NCBI GenBank assembly: GCA_905182985.1
Contig: CAJJDN010000096.1
Span: forward strand, 302,477-366,476
Origin: Paramecium sonneborni
Taxonomy: Eukaryota > Ciliophora > Oligohymenophorea > Peniculida > Parameciidae
Direction of reading: 5' to 3'
Length of the DNA: 64,000 nucleotides
Below the pieces are notes generated by a model. The model did no database searches. It saw nothing but the letters and a program-made list of their open reading frames with translations, and was not told the origin of the DNA. Below are positions 52,140 to 63,706 of the stretch, piece by piece. The position numbers and the translations under genes were made by a program. The stretch's first letter is position 1. The number at the start of each line of letters is the position of its first letter.

Positions 52140-53010
52140 AGCTAGAATGAGGATTTAATGTTATTAGTAATTAATGGCAATTTATTAAATTAAAAGTGTT
52201 CTTTCATCAAAAAAAATGATTGGTAACAAATGATTCTCATAAGCAATCATATTGAGTCAGTATCCACCTCAATTAAGTATAGGATTGACTTACTTTCTAT
52301 AATTATTTGACTAAATTGAAATCATAGATATAAATGAATCTATGGCTTATAATTTTATTAGATTAATTGTTAATTAGAAGAGATAAATGTATAGATTATC
52401 TGATGTTCTTATATTCAGAAAAAAAATGGATTAATTTTGTGAATAAAGATTCAATGCAATCAATCATAGCAAATCTGATAAAATAATTGAAAATCAAAAT
52501 AAAAAAATTTTCTATGTTTAATTCAATAAAATAATTAGATATCAAATTTCTTTAATTTTCCTAATAATAATAAATTAAAAAAATTATTGAAAAATAATTA
52601 AAATTATTGTGAGAATAAAGGGTTTAATTTACAAATGAATGCTTTTCTCATTCTGAATATATTTTAATAATATCCTTAAATAATTCTAATAAATTCTATT
52701 TTATTAAAATAAAAGAAATAAATGATTAAATTATTTTAATAGCTTAAGCATCTTCTATTCCTTATGAATAAGAGAATGAATGAATCTAAAAACAGAATTT
52801 TAGGATTTATAATGAATTTTGATAATATTTTTATACCACTCTTTTACTTCATTTATAATTTTATGGAAAATGTAATCCTTTTTATCTAAGAACTTGCTAA
52901 TTTGAATTAATTATTCAATATACCAATTTTTTAATGCTTGAATTATTAAAATTTAATACAATACTGTTATTATCCTTTATTTTCAGATTAAATAAAATTT
53001 GAGTTATTGA
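52140..53010 (+). pseudogene. Decayed plus-strand gene with in-frame TGA codons
   Basis: In one plus-strand frame from about 52310 the text is strongly protein-like (KCIDYLMFLYSEKKWINFVN, DSMQSIIANLIKQL, then FTNECFSHSEYILIISLNNS, FYGKCNPFYLRTCQFELII). The same frame is broken by TGA codons at about 52610, 52780 and 52818. It has no start, and no intron of usual size removes the stops. Three long segments in one register make chance unlikely, so this looks like a gene that has acquired nonsense mutations. The family is not recognised. Confidence 0.5.
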
Positions 53011-54435
53011 ACACTTAAATATTTTGAAAATGCATCCTCACATTAAGTTTTCGATTAATGATTTTATGTTAAAATTTTGTTCTTTTTTTCCTGTGTAGAT
53101 TTTAAAAAAGAAGACAACCTATCTAAGGGAACACAAAATCTCTTGTAAAATGATAAGGACAGATAACATAAGAAAATAAACCTTTATAATAAATCGTGTA
53201 ACTGCATAAGGATTCAGATGAATGTAAATTTCATGATATATATACTACTCTCTAGTTAATAACTTATGGTAGTATAGATACTTTCACTTTAAAAAAGTAA
53301 GTAGAATATTAGCTCTTATTTGACAAGAAATTGTTAAAAAATAGATCATTTAGAAAACTTTATTAAAAAAGCATAGCTAAAATTACTTTAAAATTAAAAT
53401 TTGTATAGTATTATTTATCCTTATCGAATAATATTTCTTTATTAAATAGAAAATTTCAATATAAGCAAATCTTATTACTGTATTAATTATCTATTATTAC
53501 TTACATTCTTAATTATATAAAAAGGCTGTAATTAAAGAACTACTTTGTATTTTTTCATCAAAATATTCAATCTTCAAAGAAGTGCAACAAATCTATGAAA
53601 TTTGAAATGTCATTGACAGAAGATTTAATATTTAGGTTCTAATAATAAAAATTGACCATTTCAAAAATTTAATGATTACTCTTTAACAATTTATAAATAA
53701 AATCCCATAAAAATTTATAATAATTTTTAATTCAAGTGGTGGATATGAAAGAAGGCTAATGTGATTTAAACAATATTAGAGGTTTGACATTATTCATAAA
53801 GTTGTAAATTTGTTTAAGGTTAATGTGTTATGTGTTGATAAGAATTAAAATATTTTATTGTTTTTATAGCCACATTATATGACATAAATTTTAATTTCTT
53901 AAAATATTGTGATTTAATATTAATTAATTTTAGGAGTAGTAAATAATTAAATCAATAAATTAATATTATCATGAATATAAAATAATTTCATATTTTGGCA
54001 GGTCAATCACATTTTTTATAATGAATAAGATTTTGTCTAATAATTTTATTATTTATTGAATTAAATATTCCACAAGATTACTTTATTTCTTAGTGTAGAT
54101 GACTCATTCTACATAATAATTTATTATTTTTATTAATAATAATAATGATACTATAATTATTCTTAGAGTTAAAATTATATGATATATTTACATCTTATGC
54201 CATTTATTTTACATTTACAATAAAAGAACAAAAAATTATTATTTTATAATTTCTATTTAAAGAATTAAGTTTTAAAAATATTTTCATATAAAGTAGATGA
54301 ACTGTTTGAATAAATAATGTGGCAAATTTTTTAAAATTTATATCATATGTTTATTATCATTATTCTAAGAATGATTTTTAACTATAAAAATTTTTTGATG
54401 ATTTTTTCTACAAAATTTTATTAAGATATTTATTT
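53011..54435. other. Gene-poor AT-rich stretch
   Basis: 1.4 kb with no supportable gene on either strand. Homopolymer and AT dinucleotide runs dominate. It may hold more of the decayed gene upstream and lost 5' sequence of the TPR locus downstream. Confidence 0.4.
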
Positions 54436-56125
54436 TGTTAAATTTAAATGCTTTAAATCAATATTAAAATGCTCTTTATTATTTGAATGAGGCCATATCT
54501 AGAAATCCTGGAAAATTCGGTTATTTTCTAAATAAATGTTATTTACAAAAATATTTTAGCATTAATATTATTAAACTTAAACCGTTATGAAGAAGCCCTT
54601 AAAATTTGTAATTATTTGATCAAGTAATAACCTTAACAATTGGATTATTATTTTCTTAAAGGTTATTTATTTAAATTTAAAAAATTTTTAGCAAATATTT
54701 TAAGATTGTCTCATCATTTAGATGAAGCCATATTAAATTATGATTTAGCTATATCAAAAAATAATTAAAATGCTGATTGTTATTTTTATAAAGGTTAAAT
54801 ATTTTTTATGAATTTTTAGCAAACTCATTACAACTTTTAGGTCTTACTAATGAAGCTTTATAATGTGGTTTTCTTGCAATATAGAAAAATCCTGAAAACC
54901 CAGATTATTATAGTGGTTAAGGTATTTAGATTTATAATATTTTATAGCAAATATTCTAATGATTTTAAATCGAAATCAAGAAGCACTTGAATTTTGTGAA
55001 TATGCACTATAAAAAGATCCTGATAACTTAAAATATTAAACGTAAAAAGGTATCATTACTAATTAATTTTAGCTATAATCTTATAAAATTTATATAATTT
55101 TTCTTCAGCAATTAAATAAAATAATCAGATCTTATAAAATAATCCAGGAGAAGCAGAATTATATGCAAATAAAGGTTTTCTGATAATTTAATTATTAAGC
55201 TGAATCTTTAATTCAAATGTAATGTTTTTAAGAGGCACTTGATAATTGTAATTAAGCTTTGAAATTAGATCCAAATAACTCTGATTATTATTTTATAAAA
55301 TGTAAGTATATAATTGAAAAATAAGTATTAAAATTAATTTAATAAAATAGCAAAGAGTACTTTATTTACAGAAATATAAAGAGGCTCATTAATTTTGTAA
55401 TGAAGCAATAAAAAGAAATCCTGAAGTTTCAGATTATTTTATTCACAATAGTATTATTTTGATATAATCTCTATTTAGCTGTTATTTTAAATAGAATGGA
55501 ACTTTATGAAGAAGCTTTAAAAAATTGTAATTAAGCTATACTGAAAAATAGTTCAAATGCTGATTATTATCATAAAAAAGGTTTGTATTTATACAATTGT
55601 TAGGAATAACTTTAGATTACTTAAAACGTTATGATGAAGCTCTTAAATATCATGATTAAGCAATTTAGAAAAATCCACATAAAGCACAATATTATTCTGA
55701 AAAAGGTTGCAAGAATATTAAATATAATAATTAGCATACACTTTATCAAATTTAAAACGATATCAAGAAGCTTTAATTTGTTATGATAATGCAATATCAA
55801 AAAACCCTGATGGAGCTGAAGATTATTCAAATAAAGGTTTATTTGTATTTAAAAATTAGCAATTACTTTACAAAATTTACGCCGCTTTTAAGAAGCTCTT
55901 TAATATCATGATTATGCAATTCAAAAAAAATCCAAATAAGGCAGCTAATTATTATAATAAAGGTAAAAGAATAATATATGAATAGCAAGTACATTAAAAT
56001 CATTAAATAAATTCAAACAAGCTTATGAATGTTGTAAGTTGGCTTAATAGAAAAATCCAGATCCTATGGTTATGAATCTAATAAAAGATCTTCAAGAAAT
56101 TTTGCAATATAAGCTCTTAATATGA
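54436..56125 (+). pseudogene. TPR-array gene with one exon per repeat; probably frameshifted
   Basis: Tandem tetratricopeptide repeats (e.g. LKRYDEALKYHDQAIQKNPH, NRNQEALEFCEYALQKDPDN). Each 34-residue repeat is its own 102-nt exon, ended by an intron in the same place and phase, after the first base of the Gly/Ala codon that follows Lys (AAA G|GT...AG|CA). Introns: 54538-54559, 54662-54691, 54794-54819, 54922-54947, 55050-55072, 55175-55199, 55302-55350, 55451-55478, 55581-55603, 55706-55734, 55837-55859, 55963-55985. Nine of the eleven internal exons are exactly 102 nt. Exon 55351-55450 is 100 nt after an unusual 49-nt intron, and exon 55860-55962 is 103 nt owing to an extra A in an A8 run. 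No start codon is found in frame at the 5' end. It is either a pseudogene or a real gene with assembly indels. The stop TGA is at 56123-56125. Confidence 0.65.
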
Positions 56126-56331
56126 TCATTAAGTATATTTAAAAAATGTTGAATTATTAAATCAAGTTAACAAATAAAAAATTTTTAATTTTTCCATAAT
56201 TATAACTATTCTTAAATCCTTAATTAGATAATAATAATTATGATATATAATAAAATTAAAATTTCCTGTGATATTCAATAATATAAATAAAAAAAAGGAT
56301 AAAAATAAATTATTAATTATTAAATTATTTA

Positions 56332-57387
56332 TCATTCATGATTTTATTTTAATTATCTAATTTAAATTGCTTTTGATTTTAAATCCCATGTAATTAAATA
56401 CTTACCATCATTACTTGCAGTTCCATAAATCATTCCATCCCATTAACATAAATATTAAAATTCTATAACTTATATCAATTTACAATCTATATTATTAGTT
56501 AAATTAAATTCATATTTTAATAAATTAATATTGATTCCATTTTTTGATATCAACATTTAATGATCATTTAAACAGATTAATGGGAAATAGCTATCACAAT
56601 TTTTCTATCCTCCTTAAACTTAAATATTTATTTAATTATTATATAAATCTGTAACAGAATTTAAAGTGTAAATACATAAATAATTATTTCTTGGTTAAAA
56701 TGCAAATTAATCATCTGTTATAAATGAGATTCGATATCCAAATTCTTTTAATTATATTTTCTGCTTTAATTTCCATAATCTATCAACTTCTTAAAAAACA
56801 AAAATCATAGAGTCTGCTCCACAAGAAAGTAATTTATTACCATTCTAATTAATTGATATGGCTTCCACCTAATTCAAATGTGATGTTATTGTTTATGTAC
56901 ATACCCAGGATTATTAATCTTATTATTAAAAATTAGTTGATAATGACCAAATTTTAATTGTTTTATCATATGATCCACTTATGATCGTAGTTTCTATTTT
57001 TGGATTTACTATTAGACATTTTATCCAATCTTTATGGCCAATCAATTTACTTATATATTTTGCATTTGATATCATATTAAATGACCATATTATAATTGAA
57101 CAATCATTAGATCCAGAAATAAAATAAGATCTATTTTTAAATACAATAAGTGTTGTTATTGCATTCTAATGCTTATTTATCAATTATATTTATTTTAATC
57201 CATCTTTTAATTACAATACTTTTATATTATTATTTGAACCAGCAACTACTATTGAATTATTTTTATCAATTGCTATACAATAGCAACATTCTTGTTATCT
57301 GTATTTCATTTATGGAACTAATTCATATCTAAAACATTTCGAATTCCATTCTATTGATTTTTGTTCTGATTATTTACAAAAATCCAT
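56332..57387 (-). CDS. WD40-repeat protein
   Basis: Beta-propeller scaffold of 351 aa in one exon. Repeats are visible from residue 30 on: IAIDKNNSIVVAGSNNNIKVLQL, NAITTLIVFKNRSYFISGSNDCSIIIW, LIGHKDWIKCLIV...ISGSYDKTIKIW (the best, with GH and W-end), LNQVEAISINQNGNKLLSCGADSMIFVF, and a last one ending KYLITWDLK. That gives about seven blades when weaker ones are counted, enough for one propeller. No other domain is seen. It presumably acts as an interaction platform; the partner is unknown. Its N-terminal 330 codons are present a second time at 57669-58375 by what looks like an assembly duplication. Confidence 0.85.
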
Positions 57388-57667
57388 TATTTATAAAATT
57401 ATCTAAAACTTTGAAGTAAATTTTATGTTAAATAATCTTGTCAATTCAATTCAATTCAATTTTTACTATACTAATCAAAAAATTCAATTTTGATATAATC
57501 TATTCACAAATTATGCTAAGTTGATATAGATGTATAACTAAATCTAAAGAAAGTAATATAATACAATTTTATAAAAAGAATTGCTTAATTATAAATGAAA
57601 ATTTCAATAATTGATAATTAATTTAATATTTAAAGAGTAATAGTTTTCTATTATCATATGTCTGATA
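56681..57667. repeat. First copy of an exact 987-bp duplication
   Basis: Identical to 57669-58655. The two copies abut across one N at 57668. It covers most of the WD40 gene plus 280 bp of its upstream region. The join has no target-site or repeat signature, consistent with overlapping contig ends. Confidence 0.9.
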
Positions 57668-57668
57668 N

Positions 57669-58655
57669 TAATTATTTCTTGGTTAAAATGCAAATTAATC
57701 ATCTGTTATAAATGAGATTCGATATCCAAATTCTTTTAATTATATTTTCTGCTTTAATTTCCATAATCTATCAACTTCTTAAAAAACAAAAATCATAGAG
57801 TCTGCTCCACAAGAAAGTAATTTATTACCATTCTAATTAATTGATATGGCTTCCACCTAATTCAAATGTGATGTTATTGTTTATGTACATACCCAGGATT
57901 ATTAATCTTATTATTAAAAATTAGTTGATAATGACCAAATTTTAATTGTTTTATCATATGATCCACTTATGATCGTAGTTTCTATTTTTGGATTTACTAT
58001 TAGACATTTTATCCAATCTTTATGGCCAATCAATTTACTTATATATTTTGCATTTGATATCATATTAAATGACCATATTATAATTGAACAATCATTAGAT
58101 CCAGAAATAAAATAAGATCTATTTTTAAATACAATAAGTGTTGTTATTGCATTCTAATGCTTATTTATCAATTATATTTATTTTAATCCATCTTTTAATT
58201 ACAATACTTTTATATTATTATTTGAACCAGCAACTACTATTGAATTATTTTTATCAATTGCTATACAATAGCAACATTCTTGTTATCTGTATTTCATTTA
58301 TGGAACTAATTCATATCTAAAACATTTCGAATTCCATTCTATTGATTTTTGTTCTGATTATTTACAAAAATCCATTATTTATAAAATTATCTAAAACTTT
58401 GAAGTAAATTTTATGTTAAATAATCTTGTCAATTCAATTCAATTCAATTTTTACTATACTAATCAAAAAATTCAATTTTGATATAATCTATTCACAAATT
58501 ATGCTAAGTTGATATAGATGTATAACTAAATCTAAAGAAAGTAATATAATACAATTTTATAAAAAGAATTGCTTAATTATAAATGAAAATTTCAATAATT
58601 GATAATTAATTTAATATTTAAAGAGTAATAGTTTTCTATTATCATATGTCTGATA
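57669..58655. repeat. Second copy of the 987-bp duplication (includes truncated WD40 copy)
   Basis: Repeats 56681-57667 exactly. It contains the start and most of the WD40 frame again on the minus strand (ATG at 58375, cut at 57669). This copy continues into unique sequence at 58656, so a merged contig would read 56332-57667 followed directly by 58656. Do not count a second WD40 gene here. Confidence 0.88.
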
Positions 58656-59520
58656 ATTATTAATTAATTTATCATTAAAAATAAGAAACCTTCTAACCCA
58701 TTTATTTTAGAACAAATTAATATTTGATGATTAAATTGATTTCTAGAGTAAAATTTTTAAAAACATTCTAGTCATTTTTGAAAAATAAAGAGTATTTACA
58801 ATGATATTAACTAATGTAATTTCTTTACTAATGATTTTTTTTAGGAAGGGTTACAAATTCATCTAAAACCTTTTTCTATAAAATCTATCTAATTTTTTCA
58901 TCATAAATTGAGCTACATAATTGATTTTCATAAAATTCAGTTGTTTTTCATTTGTATATATTCATTGATATCTTATATTTATCTTCTGATTCAATGAATT
59001 CAATTTCTGATTAATAACATTTTTAGTTTTTTCTGTAATTAAAAATTAAGAAACAAAAATTAGATGAAAAAGAATTATATTTATCTAATTAGTGTGTTGG
59101 AAAAAAATCAATTATTTATTACATTATAGATGTGTTCAAACAGAGAAAAGCTTATTTGTGTAAATATTTTAATATTCATTTCATAAAAAATGAACGTTGA
59201 TTTAGAAAAATAACTCATAATTTTAAGTATTTCTTAAATGAGTAGAAAATTCTATTTAACTAAGCTTATAAAGCTTTGGTTTATAAATAATAAATTTAAT
59301 AAAGATTTAATGTTAATCAAAATATTCAGAATCTTTTTACAAGATTTAACCGGTTAGATGAATTGTTGGTCAATGTTTTCAATAAAGCTAGAAACCTTAT
59401 TTCTACCTTTTTTAATTAAACTTTGTTTTATTCAATATCTAGGATCTATTTATAGTCATAAATTTTTATCAAAGAACATATAATTTATTTCCTTTTAACT
59501 TAATTAAAATTGTTAAAAAA
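58656..59520. other. AT-rich region, no intact gene
   Basis: 0.87 kb. A minus-strand stretch at 58860-59030 has some protein-like text (ESEDKYKISMNIY) broken by TGA. Otherwise the frames are short. Possibly more decayed sequence of the pseudogene that follows. Confidence 0.35.
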
Positions 59521-59529
59521 TATTTAATA

Positions 59530-60220
59530 TTTTATGGTAAATATTTACTAATAATTCAATTCTTTCCATTTTAAATTCTGCTTGATATCAAATTCCACCT
59601 ATGTACCAATTTTTTAACCATATTTGCTATATTCACCAGTTTAAGCAATTTAAGATAAATTCCAAAATCCTTAACTCAATTCAATTCACTTCCCGACTTT
59701 GAATTAACCTAATTCTGTTTAATCATTCCACCACCACTAATAAAATAATTGAACTAGATAGTTAATATAATTTTACTTCAATTTATTTTCAAATAAAATA
59801 TGGCAATTTCCAACTTTGATACCATTTTTTTAAAATCCACAATAAGTCACTTATAATTCATTTCTTATTTTTTTTATAATAATACATTTTAAGGATTTCA
59901 CCATTTTTTAGATAATGAATTTCCTTATTTTTTAAAACATATGGAAAATTCAGATTTTCATTATTTCCTATCATACCGTTTGAAACCTTCAACTATTGCC
60001 ATTTTTCATCCTATAAAAATCTTAATAATTACTAGTTTATAATAAAAATGAATTTATTAATTTCTTCTTTTAGCCATTAATTAGCTTTGTTTAATTAATT
60101 GAATTAACTTTCTTTTAATAATTTAAAGAATTTATTTATTTAATCTTAGAGTTTATTAAATGCAATTTCAATTTATATTAGAACATATTTAAAATCTTCA
60201 TTGTGCTCTTAACAATGCAT
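59530..60220 (-). pseudogene. Pseudogene of a ciliate 'GKWIELSDGFW'-type repeat protein
   Basis: On the minus strand an intact-looking N-terminal part starts at ATG 60220 (MHCQEHNEDFKYVL, helical, then MIGNNENLNFPYVLKNKEI) and breaks at a TGA after about 130 codons. In another frame the text continues CGFQKNGIKVGNCHILF, WWWNDQTELGQFKVGK, TGA, IELSQGFWNLSQIAQTGEYS. This matches MORN-like repeats I know from Paramecium predicted proteins, where the order is G-KWIELSDGFW; here the Trp codon TGG has become TGA. At least one frameshift and one nonsense mutation are needed to explain it, so the gene is dead or mis-sequenced. Confidence 0.6.
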
Positions 60221-61045
60221 TTTTATTTCAATTAATATTGATTATTATCTCTTTAATTTAAATTAAATGTAAAATTATTAATTTAAAAAATTGATTTAAT
60301 ACTAAAAAATATATTGGAATTATTTGAAGAGTATTTCTTGAACATTGTCAGATATTGTAATTAATTTGGAGTCAAAAAAAAAAGAAGTTTATTGTACACA
60401 TTATTTAATAATTAATAATGTACATTTATTATTAAACAGGTCTTATTGAAAATAAATTAAAAAAAAAAAGATATTTTCTATAAATTAATGGAAACTTTTA
60501 TTAAGGAAACATGTTTCAAGATATGTAAGAATTAAATTATTCTGATTCAGTAGAGATAAATGAAATGAAGTTGTTTATTAACAGGCCTGCTCATTTTTAA
60601 TGATCTATTATCAAAAAGCAGTAGAATTATCTATTATTAATAATTAATATTCAATAAAATTAAACAATATTGCAAATCTAAAATTCTTAATTTATTAATT
60701 CTAATTTATTATATATTGTTAATTTTGTTAATGTTTTTTTTGGATATTTTTCAATATAAACAAACTTATTTTAGATTCTCCACATTGTTAATAAATTTTT
60801 TATTTTAAAATTAATGAATAAAATTAATTGATACTAATATTTTTGTAACTATAAAATATATTAATATTCTTATTTCTCCTTTATTTTGTTAGTTTATTAG
60901 ATTAATAGATAAAATAAAATAAAATTTGAGAGAAAAATAATAAAAAATAAATAAAAAGGAAAACTTTGTGATAGATGGAGGATGATAAAATTTATTATAG
61001 TTTTTATTAATTTCAATCATATTTTTCACTTTCATATTTATTTTT
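60221..61045. other. AT-rich intergenic region
   Basis: 0.8 kb with long A/T runs and no supported gene. The last 80 bp read in frame with the next gene as a hydrophobic stretch (LLISIIFFTFIFIF), which may be an upstream membrane-anchor exon lacking an identified start. Confidence 0.4.
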
Positions 61046-61300
61046 ATGTGCCGTATGAAATAAATTAAAAATGCAGAAAAAGCTAATCGTGCCTACAAAA
61101 ATATATCCTAATTAAACTTAATTAATTGTAACAAGAATTAGTATTATTATTATTTAGAGAATAATTAATATTATCTCAATAGATAAAGAAATCTAACAGA
61201 AACGTTTTTTCATAGAGATCTTTTAGCTTATTAGCAGAGTTCTCCTAGTTCGCTCATAAAGGTTAAGGAATTATTATTGATGGTGCTTGAATAATATTGA
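61046..61300 (+). CDS. Small hypothetical protein, 5' end uncertain
   Basis: 84 aa from ATG 61046 to TGA 61298-61300 with good coding character (NAEKANRAYKNISQLNL, NLTETFFHRDLLAYQQSSPS). The family is not recognised. Directly upstream in the same frame is a 16-residue hydrophobic run, so the true protein may start earlier with a transmembrane anchor; a TGA at about 60980 would need to be removed by an intron. A single-pass membrane protein with a short cytosolic tail is my best guess. Confidence 0.5.
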
Positions 61301-61710
61301 AATTTCAATCTCACTTTTGATTTTACTTTCTTATCATTTTAATCATTATTTTTTTAATAGGTATAAATTTCCATTTTAATCAATTCATTTTGAAGCATTT
61401 TCATATAAACAGAGATTTAAGGAAAAATTTTTAATTTTAATAATAAACTCAAGAATAACTTAATGAATAAAAAGGTTGCGTATTATGTTAAAGCATACAT
61501 ACATATTTTATTATTACATTTAAATCATATTAATTTACAAAATGCAATTTTGATTAGCAAAAGATCAATTGAATTATTTTTTTGGATAAAAGATCAATAA
61601 AATTATGTTTTAAATGGAGTTTCATAAAAATTAATGCAAGCTAAATTTACAAAAATTTAGGATGTCTTAATATTGATCCATGATTTTTATGATATTATAT
61701 AATATAATAG
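61301..61710. other. Spacer between convergent genes
   Basis: 410 bp AT-rich interval containing two 3' ends. Nothing else is seen. Confidence 0.4.
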
Positions 61711-63706
61711 TCATTTAAATTCTGTATTGCAAATTGGGCATTTCTTATTCTAGTTCAACCAATCTGTGATACATTTCTAATGAAAAATATGAGTTTAATG
61801 GCATTTTAATTATATTATAGGATCCTTATCAGAATTTTTAATCATTTATTATAAGCAAATTACACAATCTGTTTTATCTTTAAGTTCTACTTAATATATA
61901 AAATTATTATTTATATTTGTAATTGGCTATAATATTTATTTGTTTCTACTATTATTGACATTATAATTTGGATTAAATCTTTATTCAGGTTATTGTACTT
62001 ATAAAAGTATTTAGCGTTGTTCTGTAATTTATGCCTCTTATTCTTACATTACTTAAGCTCTATTTTATCCGATTAAAATGATTTCACCAATATGAAAAAA
62101 AGGAAAAATCAAATATTTAAAGATCAGTAAACCTAACCATATTAATTAAGCAATTGCACAATCATAAATAATATAGATGTCAAAATTTATTATTTCATTG
62201 TTATTATTTATTTGCTTTTCAAACTAAGACACTCCTACAATATTTAATATACAACAAATTAATATAATAATTGAAAATAATCTATTATTTCCATTTTTCA
62301 CTTTTAATAAGGAATCAATAAATATTTGATGATTAATGAACACAGAGTTATTAGTTTATTAAATATTGCTTTCTATTATGTAAATATGATATTACCTTTA
62401 GTTATATTTTTAAATAATGTCAGAATTATTAAGATCATGATCATATGGAATAATAAATTTGATATTATTAAAATATAAGAAGTTTTGTTTTGGGTTAGAA
62501 TAATAATGACTAACAAAGCTATAAGTTTTGAAAAATTATTAATTAAAAAGATTGTACAAAATATTTTACTTCTGAATATTACTTTTGGAATATCTATTAA
62601 TAAAAAATAGACTTACTTATATCTAGGTTATTGTATTAATATGATGGCCAGATTGAATATCGACATACTAAGACAATTTTTGTTACAATCTGTAGACCCT
62701 CATATGCCATAAAAAGTAAAGCTAAAATTGCACACAATATTCCTAATGGTGTCAATAATGGACCTTAAAACTTTGGAGGTGTTTGACGAGCAATACAATC
62801 ATCATTATAAGAATTTTCATCTCTGTAATCAGTTTCATAATAGTGATTGTTATCTTTATCATAACATTCATATGAATAGGAAATAATTATATTTTAGACC
62901 AGAATAGACATTGCAGTTATTATATAAATATAAGTCAATTTTATTGCAGTAAATTTAGATTAATTTGAATATTAACAAAAAAATATAAGTGATGATTAAT
63001 ATATCCATCCATTTATTTATTTTTCTTGGGAAATCTTACGCAACATAATATCTGCTTCAGAGAATTAAAGCTTAAAGTACACAATACATCCAAATAAAAC
63101 AATTAACATAGGAATTAGTAGAATACATAATATTTCTATTTAATTCTCTCCTTTATTTTAATAAATAGCAATAATTGAAATTATCAAAGTAATAACTATT
63201 AAAAACATTACTAGATAAAGTAATAAAGAAATCAAACCAAAATTAATATCTTATTAAATTTCTTGCCCAACTTAATTGCCTTATTAAATTCCTTCTTGCT
63301 ATCTATTGCTTTAAATGCTTTAATATTATAAAAAATACTTATTTTATTTAAATTAAGTTATTCAATCATAACGTAGTCGATGACTGCTTCGCATAAATAA
63401 TTAGATAGAAATATCATTAAAATATTTAATAATAAAAAATTTGTATTAATTATTAGTTGTTCAGATTGCGTATTATTCAGAACTTTTTATAACAGTTTTT
63501 ATTTATCACAATCAGAATTCATTATGAGACCATAAAGCAAACATAAAATGATAAAAGAAAAATATTTCAAATACCATTATTTACTTATAATTAATAATCC
63601 CCAATCAGATTTCTAATAAATAAAATGATTAAAAAAAATTGATGAGTTCAATCTCATTGTTTTCATTTTGAAACGATCCTTATGCAAAAAGTTCATAAAA
63701 ATTCAT
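61711..63706 (-). CDS. Multi-pass membrane RING-H2 E3 ubiquitin ligase
   Basis: C-terminal RING-H2 finger of the last 55 residues: DCVICLQQM ... CHQTHIFHQKCITDWL ... KKCPICNTEF, with C3H2C3-type spacing, so E2-binding and ubiquitin ligase activity are expected. Ahead of it are about eight hydrophobic segments (e.g. MFLIVITLIISIIAI, LCILLIPMLIVLFGCIVYF, LTPLGILCAILALLFMAYE, LIALLVIIILT, FSIIILICCILNIVG, LIWLGLLIFKYLIFPFF) and a lumenal loop rich in Tyr/Asp/Asn. Two 23-nt introns (62373-62395, 62594-62616) are clear. The first 110 codons are uncertain: ATG 63706 (MNFYELFAQGSF) gives an overall length divisible by three, but the frame changes twice between 63640 and 63360 without obvious introns. 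An alternative start is 63666. It probably resides in an endomembrane. Confidence 0.7.

Noticed and set aside
57440..57470. Repeated TTCAA pentamers as a possible telomere-like or regulatory repeat
   Set aside because: Only about three copies, and not of the G-rich type used by Paramecium telomeres; no chromosome end is present in the window.
57150..58320. Two identical 60-codon plus-strand ORFs (57150-57332 and 58138-58320) suggesting a repeated small gene
   Set aside because: They are antisense shadows of the WD40 gene and its assembly-duplicated copy.
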